From Duganella sp. 1411 (GTDB taxonomy: Bacteria > Pseudomonadota > Gammaproteobacteria > Burkholderiales > Burkholderiaceae_D): 64,000 nucleotides of DNA. The stretch spans positions 1 through 64,000 of the forward strand of contig NZ_JAFICD010000003.1 of NCBI RefSeq assembly GCF_017833525.1, written 5' to 3'. The translations under genes and the position numbers were made by a program. Shown here piece by piece: positions 51,331 through 64,000 of this stretch; within the stretch, counting starts at the first letter, position 1, and the number at the start of each line of letters is the position of its first letter. Under the pieces are notes generated by a model. That model worked only from the letters and a program-made list of their open reading frames with translations, had not been told where the DNA came from and searched no databases.

Positions 51331-52503
51331 ATGCGCGCTTTCCTGCAACGCTGGCTGCCCAGCCCCACCACCGCCAGCGGCGCCGAACGGCTGCGCGCGG
51401 CCACCGGCGCGCTGGCCGGCTTGCTGATCACCGCCGTCCTCAGCCACTTTGTGCTGTCGTCCAGCAGCGCCACGATCTTCATGGTCGCGCCCGTGGGCGC
51501 CTCGGCCGTGCTGCTGTTCGCGCTGCCGGCCAGCCCGCTTGCGCAACCGTGGTCGGCCATCGGCGGCAACGTCGTCAGCGGCCTGGTGGGCGCGGCCTGC
51601 GTGCGCTGGTTCGGCGACAGCCTGCCGCTGCCGCTGCTGTGCGGGGTGGCCGCCGGCGCGGCGATCGCCGCCATGTTCGCGCTGCGCTGCCTGCACCCGC
51701 CCGGCGGCGCGGTGGCGCTGACCACCGTCATCGGCGGCCCGGCCGTGCACGCGGCCGGCTTCGAGTTCGCGCTGCTGACGGTGCTGGTCAACACCTCGCT
51801 GCTGGTGGGCATGGCGATCATCTACAACAACCTGACCGGCCGCCGCTATCCGCACACGCAGCAAGCCGCCCATCCGAATCCGCATGGCACCAAGGACGCG
51901 GTGCCGACCGTCCGGCTGGGCTTCAAGCCCGAGGATCTGGACGCCGTGCTCAAGCAACACGACCAGGTGCTCGACATCAGCCGCGACGACCTCGAATCGC
52001 TGTTCATGAAGACCGAGCAGCGCGCCTACCAGCGCCGCTTCGGCATCATCAATTGCGAGGACATCATGTCGCGCGACATCGTCAGCGCCGAATTCGCCAC
52101 CGAGCTGGAGGAGGCATGGCAGCTGATGCGGCGCCACCACGTGGCGGCCTTGCCGGTGCTCAACCGCGCGCGCCGCGTGATCGGCATCGTCACGCAGACC
52201 GACTTCCTCGACCACGGCGGCCTCGACAGCTACGGCGACATCCGCCGGCAGCTGCAGCGCTTCCTGCGCAAGAGCGGCGTGACGCACACCGAAAAAGCCG
52301 AGGTGGTGGGCCAGATCATGACGCACCACCCGACCACGGCGCGGCTCGACACGCCGATCGTCGACCTGGTGCCGCTGATGGCCGACTCCGGCTTCCACCA
52401 CATTCCGGTGGTCGATGCCGAGCAGCGCTTCGCCGGCATCATCACGCAATCGGATTTGGTGGCGGCCTTGTACGAAAGCCGCTTCGCCGAAGCGGCGGCG
52501 TAA
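51331..52503 (+). CDS. HPP-family membrane protein with paired CBS domains
   Basis: Protein of 390 residues. The N-terminal half has four to five membrane helices and the signature RCLHPPGGAVALTTVIGG that names the HPP family; plant members transport nitrite into chloroplasts. The C-terminal half is cytoplasmic with two CBS motifs: CEDIMSRDIVSAEFATELEE (about 245-300) and GQIMTHHPTTARLDTPIVDL (about 325-385). CBS pairs usually bind adenine nucleotides and gate the linked transporter. The substrate is not known for bacterial versions. It starts 70 bases after the Lrp-type gene and may share its transcript. A large REP pair follows. Confidence 0.9.
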   Translation: MRAFLQRWLPSPTTASGAERLRAATGALAGLLITAVLSHFVLSSSSATIFMVAPVGASAVLLFALPASPLAQPWSAIGGNVVSGLVGAACVRWFGDSLPLPLLCGVAAGAAIAAMFALRCLHPPGGAVALTTVIGGPAVHAAGFEFALLTVLVNTSLLVGMAIIYNNLTGRRYPHTQQAAHPNPHGTKDAVPTVRLGFKPEDLDAVLKQHDQVLDISRDDLESLFMKTEQRAYQRRFGIINCEDIMSRDIVSAEFATELEEAWQLMRRHHVAALPVLNRARRVIGIVTQTDFLDHGGLDSYGDIRRQLQRFLRKSGVTHTEKAEVVGQIMTHHPTTARLDTPIVDLVPLMADSGFHHIPVVDAEQRFAGIITQSDLVAALYESRFAEAAA

Positions 52504-52529
52504 CGCGGCTGGCGGCGTCATCTGAAACA

Positions 52530-52625
52530 CGTAGGGCGGATTAGGCGGAACGCCGTAATCCGCCATTGCATGCGCCGCCGATGACGCACGCAATGGCGGA
52601 TTACGCTGCGCTAATCCGCCCTACG
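52530..52625. repeat. Inverted pair of REP-like elements, family 1, copies D1/D2
   Basis: CGTAGGGCGGATTAGGCGG at the left and GCTGCGCTAATCCGCCCTAC at the right, with internal GTAATCCGCCATTGC / GCAATGGCGGATTAC, form a 96-base near-palindrome. This is the most complete pair in the window, in a BIME-like head-to-head arrangement, and it could form a cruciform or a strong RNA hairpin. It may also terminate the HPP gene transcript. Confidence 0.92.
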
Positions 52626-52741
52626 TGGTTCAGACGATCAGACGAGTCCGAATCCTGCTTGATACAATTTGTTTCGTGGCCCGGCGGCGCTATCGCTTAT
52701 GCTAGTCGCCGCCAGAGTTCTCATCGACCAGGAAACAAAAC

Positions 52742-54547
52742 ATGAAGCATGCATCCCGTCTTGCCAGCGTCGCGGCCGCGCTCGCGCTGGTGTTCGTTCC
52801 AATCAGCAATAGCATGGCGGCCCCGGCCACAGCCGTGCCGCGCGTCAGCGCCACCCCGGCCCATCAGGCGCTGCTGGCCATCGCCGACCAATACTACGAC
52901 GCCGTGGCCCGCTACGAGCCGATCGCCGCGACCGAAAACGGCGACAACCGCTACGACGACCAGCTGGGCCTGAGCATCTCGCCGGGCAAGCGCGCGTTGC
53001 AGTTCAAGATGTACCGCGATTTCAGCAAGCGCCTCAAGACCATCAAGCGCGCCAACCTGAACGCCGACGACCGCCTCAACTACGACATCCTCGCCTACGA
53101 ACTGCGCGGCCTGCTGGCGATGGAGCGCTTCCCCGAGCACTTGCTGCCTATCAACCAGATGGACAGCGTGCCCGTCGTGCTGGCCAACTACGCCGGCGGC
53201 GAAGCCTCGCAGCCGATCGCCACGGTCAAGGAATACGACGCCTACCTGAGCCGCGTCGCGCAGCTGCCGGCCTGGATCGACCAAGCCATCGCCAACATGC
53301 GCGACGGCATGAAGAAAGGCATCACGCAGCCGAAGGCCATCATGGTGTCGGCGCTGCCGCAGTTCAAGAAACTGCTCAGCGACACGCCGGAAAGCAATAT
53401 CTTCTACACGCCGATCAAGAAACTGCCGGCCAGCTTCGGCGACGCCGACAAGCAGCGCCTGACGGCCGCCTACCGCAAGACCGTCGGCGACGACGTCATG
53501 CCGGCGCTGGCGCGACTGGCCGCCTTCCTGGAAAAGGACTACCTGCCGGCCTGCCGCACCTCGACCGGCCTGGGCGCGCTGCCCGACGGCGCCGCCTGGT
53601 ACCAGGCGCGCGTGGCCAACGCCACCACCACCACGCTCAAGCCCGACGCCATCCACGCCATCGGCCTGCGCGAGGTCGCGCGCATCCAGCAACAGTTCGC
53701 CGTGCTCGGTCCCAAGCTCGGCTACAACGGCCCGGCCAAGGGCTTGCCGGTGTGGGTGGCCGCGCAAGACAAGTTCCGCCCGTTCAAGACGGAGCAGGAA
53801 GTGCAGGCCGTGTTCCACAAGCTGAACGACGTGCTCGACACCAAGTTGCCGCAAATGTTCACCTTGATGCCGAAGGCCAAGCTGGACCTGCGTCTTGAGC
53901 CCGAGCTGAGCCGCGCCACCGCGTCCGACCATTACACGGCGCCGGCCGGCGACGGCTCGCGGCCGGGCGTGTTCTGGTCGGTCGTCAACGATCCAGTCAA
54001 GTACGGCAGCACCGGCATGACGACCTTGTTCCTGCACGAGGGCAAGCCGGGCCACCACTTCCACATCGCGCTGATGCAGGAATTGAACCTGCCCGACTTC
54101 CGCAAATATGGCGGCAACAACGCCTTCACCGAGGGCTGGGCGCTGTACGCGGAAACCCTGGGCAAGGAAATGGGCTTGTTCGACGATCCGGCGCAATATT
54201 TCGGCCACCTGAACGACGAGCTGCTGCGTGCCACGCGCCTGGTGGTCGACACCGGCATGCACGCACAGGGCTGGACGCGTGAGCAAAGCATCCAGTACAT
54301 GCGCGACACCCTGGGCTACGACGACTACGCCAAGACCGAAACCGAGCGCTACATGGCATGGCCGGCGCAGGCGCTGGGCTACAAGATCGGCTCGCTCAAG
54401 ATCGCCGAACTGCGCCAGCGCGCGGCCGACGCCCTGGGCGACCGCTTCAGCCTGCCGAAATTCCACGAGGTGGTGCTCAGCGACGGCACCGTGCCGCTGG
54501 ACTTGCTGGAGCAAAAAGTCGATCGCTGGATCGCCTCGCAGCGCTAA
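52742..54547 (+). CDS. Exported DUF885 protein, putative metallopeptidase
   Basis: Protein of 601 residues. A signal peptide (SVAAALALVFVPISNSMAA) leads into a mostly helical DUF885 domain. The conserved LFLHEGKPGHHFHIALMQEL and the following FTEGWALYAETLGKEMG look like a zinc-peptidase site of M3/gluzincin style (HExxH-like HEGKPGHH with a downstream E). The family is poorly characterised; peptidase activity is inferred from the motif. AGGAA lies about 8 bases before the ATG. It stands alone, followed by a perfect 10-base stem (54556-54583). It might work on peptides in the periplasm alongside the M1 and serine hydrolases elsewhere in the window. Confidence 0.88.
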   Translation: MKHASRLASVAAALALVFVPISNSMAAPATAVPRVSATPAHQALLAIADQYYDAVARYEPIAATENGDNRYDDQLGLSISPGKRALQFKMYRDFSKRLKTIKRANLNADDRLNYDILAYELRGLLAMERFPEHLLPINQMDSVPVVLANYAGGEASQPIATVKEYDAYLSRVAQLPAWIDQAIANMRDGMKKGITQPKAIMVSALPQFKKLLSDTPESNIFYTPIKKLPASFGDADKQRLTAAYRKTVGDDVMPALARLAAFLEKDYLPACRTSTGLGALPDGAAWYQARVANATTTTLKPDAIHAIGLREVARIQQQFAVLGPKLGYNGPAKGLPVWVAAQDKFRPFKTEQEVQAVFHKLNDVLDTKLPQMFTLMPKAKLDLRLEPELSRATASDHYTAPAGDGSRPGVFWSVVNDPVKYGSTGMTTLFLHEGKPGHHFHIALMQELNLPDFRKYGGNNAFTEGWALYAETLGKEMGLFDDPAQYFGHLNDELLRATRLVVDTGMHAQGWTREQSIQYMRDTLGYDDYAKTETERYMAWPAQALGYKIGSLKIAELRQRAADALGDRFSLPKFHEVVLSDGTVPLDLLEQKVDRWIASQR

Positions 54548-54555
54548 GCGTCACC

Positions 54556-54592
54556 GGCCGTCGCGGAGGACATCGCGACGGCCCCCTGTTTC
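54556..54592 (+). terminator. Stem-loop after the DUF885 gene
   Basis: GGCCGTCGCG and CGCGACGGCC form a perfect 10-base stem with an 8-base loop, 9 bases after the stop. Only a short T-run (GTTTCG) follows, so it may be a weak intrinsic or 3'-protecting structure. Confidence 0.6.
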
Positions 54593-54709
54593 GTCCTGGA
54601 CGCTTTATGGCGCCACTTTGATCTAACGCAAGAACCATCCCGAAATACAAGCGCTCACTTCCGGCTCGCGCAATACTGCGACTATCATCATTGCCTGTTG
54701 AATGCGCAC

Positions 54710-56128
54710 ATGCACTCTCTCCTGCCCGCCGTCGTCTCGCTTCTGTTCCTGAGCTACGGGGTCTACGTGCTGCATTCGCGAGGCGTCAGCCGCATCAGCC
54801 TGACACTGTTTCTGCTCTGCACCACCACCTTTTGCTGGCAATTTTCCTGGGCCATCCTGTTCCAGATCCGCGACCCCGACGAAGCGCTGGCGGCGGCCAA
54901 GCTCGGTTATCTGCTGATCCTGTTCCTGCCCACTACCCTGTACCACTTCATCGCCGAGCTCACCGCCCACCGGGGCGAACGGCGCTGGGTCGAACTGTCC
55001 TACCTGTTCGCCGGCCTGCTGGGCGTGATCCTGCTGAGCAGCAACTGGATCGTCGCCGGCCTCTACACCTATTTTTTCGGCTTTTATCCCAAGGCCGGCC
55101 CGCTGCACGTGGTGCACCTGCTGCACACGGCCATCGTCATCGGGCGCGGCCTGTGGCTGCTGTACCGGCGCCAGCAATTAGCCGTCTCGACCGAAAAGAC
55201 CCGGTTGCGCTATTGCCTGGTCAGCATGCTGATTTATTTTTTCGCCTCGGTCGACTATCTGTGCAACTACGGCGTCCAATTCTATCCGCCGGGGGTGCTG
55301 TTCGTCGCGGCCAGCCTCGGCCTGATCGCCCAGGCGATGGTGCGGCACAACCTGCTGGCCGACCCGATGGAGGTGGCCGCCTCGATCGCGCACGAAATGC
55401 GCACGCCGCTGGCGACCATTCGCAGCCAGTCGCGGGTGCTGGCCAAATCGCTGCCGGAACTGCTGGCCGGCTACCACCTGGCGGTCGAGCACAAGCTGAT
55501 CGAGCCAACGATGCAACCGGCACAACTGAACTACCTCGGCAAGCTGACCCAGCACATCGACGCCGAGATCAGCCGCTCGAACTTCGTGGTCGACATGATG
55601 CTCGCTTCGGCGCGCGCAGGCATGCTCAGCCGTAGTGATTTCGCCAATCATTCAATAAAGAAATGCGTGGAAGAAGCGCTGGCCTGCTATCCGTTCGAGA
55701 GTTCGATGCGGAACAAGGTGGTGGTCAAGGCCGGGCACGATTTCACGTTCTTCGGCTCGGACGTGCTGCTGGTCTACGTGTTGTACAACCTGTTCAAGAA
55801 CGCGCTGTACGCGATCAAATCGGCCGGCCGGGGGGAACTGGAGATATCGTTCTTTATCGACGGCGCCGATAAAAGGTTATTGGTCACCGATACCGGCTCC
55901 GGAATTCCGGCCGATGTGCTGCCCCACGTCTTTGAACCGTTTTACAGCACGCGGCATAATGGCGGCGGCACCGGCATGGGTCTGGCGTTTTGCCAGCAGG
56001 TGATTACCGCATTCGGCGGAAAGATTCATTGCGAATCGCAGGCCGGACGTTACACGCGGTTTTCCTTATCGTTCCCGCAAAAACAGGTTTCAGCCGGGTG
56101 GGCGAATGAGCAAGCGATGGAATATTAA
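54710..56128 (+). CDS. Seven-helix membrane sensor histidine kinase (CqsS-like)
   Basis: Kinase of 472 residues. About seven membrane helices fill residues 1-215 (for example LGYLLILFLPTTLYHFIAEL), matching the HisKA_7TM sensor type. The phospho-acceptor H228 lies in ASIAHEMRTPLATIRSQ. The helical segment that follows is longer than usual, as in the Vibrio CqsS kinase (DAEISRSNFVVDMMLASARA). The ATPase has NLFKNALYAIKSA, VTDTGSGIP and GGGTGMGLAFCQQV. There is no receiver domain. CqsS-type kinases detect alpha-hydroxyketone signals, so a quorum-sensing role is possible. No CqsA-like synthase or response regulator is adjacent. The start is uncertain: the ATG at 54710 is used, while a TTG at 54698 is in frame. 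Confidence 0.88.
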   Translation: MHSLLPAVVSLLFLSYGVYVLHSRGVSRISLTLFLLCTTTFCWQFSWAILFQIRDPDEALAAAKLGYLLILFLPTTLYHFIAELTAHRGERRWVELSYLFAGLLGVILLSSNWIVAGLYTYFFGFYPKAGPLHVVHLLHTAIVIGRGLWLLYRRQQLAVSTEKTRLRYCLVSMLIYFFASVDYLCNYGVQFYPPGVLFVAASLGLIAQAMVRHNLLADPMEVAASIAHEMRTPLATIRSQSRVLAKSLPELLAGYHLAVEHKLIEPTMQPAQLNYLGKLTQHIDAEISRSNFVVDMMLASARAGMLSRSDFANHSIKKCVEEALACYPFESSMRNKVVVKAGHDFTFFGSDVLLVYVLYNLFKNALYAIKSAGRGELEISFFIDGADKRLLVTDTGSGIPADVLPHVFEPFYSTRHNGGGTGMGLAFCQQVITAFGGKIHCESQAGRYTRFSLSFPQKQVSAGWANEQAMEY

Positions 56129-56137
56129 AGATGCCTG

Positions 56138-56743
56138 TTAAACCGGCGCTTCATCGCTGCTGACTTTTTCCAGATCGGTTTCATCGCCCAACACATATAT
56201 TTTCTGCTCGCGTAATACCTGCAGAATAAAAGGCTGCTGCTCGCGCAACCGGCGCTTAAAGTCCGGGATCGAATACAGGTTGGGATTGATCTTGCGCCGC
56301 AATAAACGCTCGGCGACCGGCAAGCGGGATAACAATTCACCGTAGCTGGTGTTATCTCCAATCAACAATAACTCCACCGGCGTATCCATGCCCTCGTGCT
56401 CCTTGGCCGTCGCGCCATAAACAAAGGCCACGTTCAGCACATGCTGGAGCGGCGACAGCGCCGAATTAAGCACGCTGACGAGGCCGAAGGTTTTCTTCAC
56501 CAGGCTGCTTAATTCGCCGAAGACGATGCAATCCTTATTGGGTTTGAAGCGGCGCACATTGCCGATGCGTTCGGACGTGATCACGCCGGACTCGTGCAGG
56601 CGTTTGAGTTCGCGCTGGGCCGACGCGCTGCCCAGACCGGTCAGGCGCATGATCTCGTTCAAGTGGAAACCTTGATTGACACGTACAAACAGCAAGCCCA
56701 GCAGTTTTTGCTGGGCGGGAGTGAAGAGGGCTTGGGCGATCAT
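56138..56743 (-). CDS. Winged-helix regulator with nucleotidyltransferase-like domain
   Basis: Protein of 201 residues. An N-terminal winged HTH (LLGLLFVRVNQGFHLNEIMR, then SASAQRELKRLHESGVITSE) is followed by a domain like minimal nucleotidyltransferases (VAFVYGATAKEHEGMDTPVE, LLLIGD). In active enzymes the motif reads GSxxxG...SDxDL; here the metal-binding acidic positions are TPVE, so catalysis is doubtful and a regulatory or binding role seems more likely. It is convergent with the sensor kinase, with only 9 bases between the stop codons. Its target is unknown. Confidence 0.8.
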   Translation of the reverse strand: MIAQALFTPAQQKLLGLLFVRVNQGFHLNEIMRLTGLGSASAQRELKRLHESGVITSERIGNVRRFKPNKDCIVFGELSSLVKKTFGLVSVLNSALSPLQHVLNVAFVYGATAKEHEGMDTPVELLLIGDNTSYGELLSRLPVAERLLRRKINPNLYSIPDFKRRLREQQPFILQVLREQKIYVLGDETDLEKVSSDEAPV

Positions 56744-56788
56744 GAGCCAGATCTTAGCATGAACGAACTAATTGCTGGCGCAAACTCC

Positions 56789-56840
56789 GGGGTCAGGTCC
56801 ATCATCACTCGGGGGTCAAGTCTAACAATGCTACACGAAC
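56789..56840. repeat. Family 2 repeat, half element
   Basis: GGGGTCAGGTCC (56789-56800) and, about 12 bases on, GGGGTCAAGTCTAACAATGC followed by TACACG match one arm of the palindrome at 37090-37176. The second arm is missing here. GGGGTCA[AG]GTC motifs are commonly seen around REP-associated elements in related genomes (recalled, not searched). Confidence 0.7.
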
Positions 56841-56887
56841 TATGCCGTAGGACGGCGCGCGCGGCGCGGTTGACGGTGTCGGCGGCG

Positions 56888-56929
56888 CTTGGCGGATTAC
56901 GGCGGTCCGCCTAATCCGCCCTACGTGGA
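56888..56929. repeat. REP-like palindrome, family 1, copy E
   Basis: GGCGGATTACGGCGG / CCGCCTAATCCGCC with the closing CCTACGTGG. It resembles the degenerate copy near 20225 in its GGCGGCGCTTGG flank. Confidence 0.85.
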
Positions 56930-56932
56930 ATC

Positions 56933-57035
56933 GTGGTGGTTTTGCTTTCCTTGGTGTTTGTTTTTGGGGGCCTACTTGGTGTTTGTTTTTTTGGGGTTTC
57001 CGTGGTGTTTGTTCTTTGTTTCCGTAGGCCATTTA
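56933..57035. repeat. T/G-rich short repeats after REP copy E
   Basis: CTTGGTGTTTGTTTTT appears twice about 30 bases apart, followed by TTTCCGTGGTGTTTG and a further TTTCCGTAGG. The TTTCCGTGGTG unit is shared with 5384-5430, where it also follows a REP-like element. Confidence 0.65.
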
Positions 57036-57083
57036 ACCGCTTTTGCGGATAGCCTTTCTATGGGCAAATCTAAATAACGCGGG

Positions 57084-57112
57084 CATAAAAAACGGCACCC
57101 GAAGGTGCCGTT
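57084..57112 (-). terminator. rpoC terminator
   Basis: On the minus strand AACGGCACC and GGTGCCGTT pair around a TTCG tetraloop, followed by T6. It lies about 22 bases after the rpoC stop and should end the rpoBC transcript. Confidence 0.93.
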
Positions 57113-57133
57113 CTATATTGCGCTTTATTTCTA

Positions 57134-61366
<4,233 letters not shown>

Positions 61367-61474
61367 GTATCACTCCAGAGGTGATTAAACTTCTAATTCC
61401 TAAGACTACATTGCCCGGACTGGTAAACCAGCCGGGCTTTGTACATCTCAAACCAAATGACAGTAACTTGTCGT

Positions 61475-64000
<2,526 letters not shown>

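Larger units (their letters stand above)
56744..57083. other. Repeat-rich intergenic region before rpoC's terminator
   Basis: No gene is supported here. The left part has GGGGTCAGGTCC and GGGGGTCAAGTCTAACAAT (family 2), the middle a family 1 REP-like copy, and the right part a T/G-rich tract with repeated TTGGTGTTTGTTTTT and TTTCCGTGGTGTTTG. The tract is low in C on this strand and unlike coding DNA. Confidence 0.75.

Noticed and set aside
5321..56929. REP-like elements as insertion-sequence ends
   Set aside because: No transposase lies between any pair and no target duplications were seen. The inverted pairs are under 150 bases long.

Overview
The window is high-GC proteobacterial chromosome, almost certainly a betaproteobacterium of the Oxalobacteraceae (Massilia / Duganella / Janthinobacterium group). 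This is an inference from rpoB-rpoC, the cyclic beta-glucan synthase, the chemotaxis cluster and protein similarity recalled from memory; no search was run. Coding density is high and codon third positions are very GC-rich, so long open frames on the opposite strand are common and are left out. No tRNA, rRNA, CRISPR, prophage, transposase or insertion sequence was recognised.

Layout. (1) 1-2415: a MocR-type regulator divergent from a flavin-binding PNPOx-like protein. (2) 2588-5314: a lone TonB-dependent receptor. (3) 5367-18944, minus strand: a ten-gene cluster that reads as two tandem pairs of TldD-like and TldE-like proteases, then DUF4159, a MoxR ATPase, a DUF58 protein, a BatA-like protein, a DUF4175-like membrane protein and a further membrane protein. 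Several genes overlap. Both TldD-like proteins carry twin-arginine signals and neither TldE-like partner does. (4) 19386-20207: an exported SAM-methyltransferase-like protein. (5) 20255-31187, minus strand: an eleven-gene chemosensory operon (MCP-like, CheY, STAS, CheA, CheW, CheR, CheD, CheB, MCP, CheW, MCP). (6) 31485-36198: aqpZ, panD, a serine hydrolase and an M1 aminopeptidase. (7) 36321-37085: a yybP-ykoY-type manganese riboswitch before a GDT1/UPF0016 Mn transporter gene. (8) 37190-50628, minus strand: an exported PHP-type metallohydrolase, a 2927-residue cyclic beta-1,2-glucan synthase and a three-domain cysteine desulfurase fusion. (9) 50784-56743: an Lrp/AsnC regulator, an HPP-CBS protein, a DUF885 peptidase-like protein, a 7TM CqsS-like histidine kinase and a winged-helix/nucleotidyltransferase-like regulator. 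(10) 57134-64000, minus strand: rpoC and the 3' part of rpoB.

Intergenic DNA is notable for two families of palindromic REP-like elements. One is built on GTAATCCGCC / GGCGGATTA, with at least six sites, several touching or supplying stop codons. The other is built on GGGGTCAAGTC, with two sites. A short TTTCCGTGG repeat follows two copies of the first family.

The observations most worth following are the duplicated Tat-TldD/TldE plus MoxR cluster, the desulfurase fusion with a metal-site-less MBL-like middle domain, a near-consensus flagellar sigma-28 promoter pointing at the aquaporin gene, and a helically phased array of five GTGTCCG heptamers upstream of the methyltransferase.
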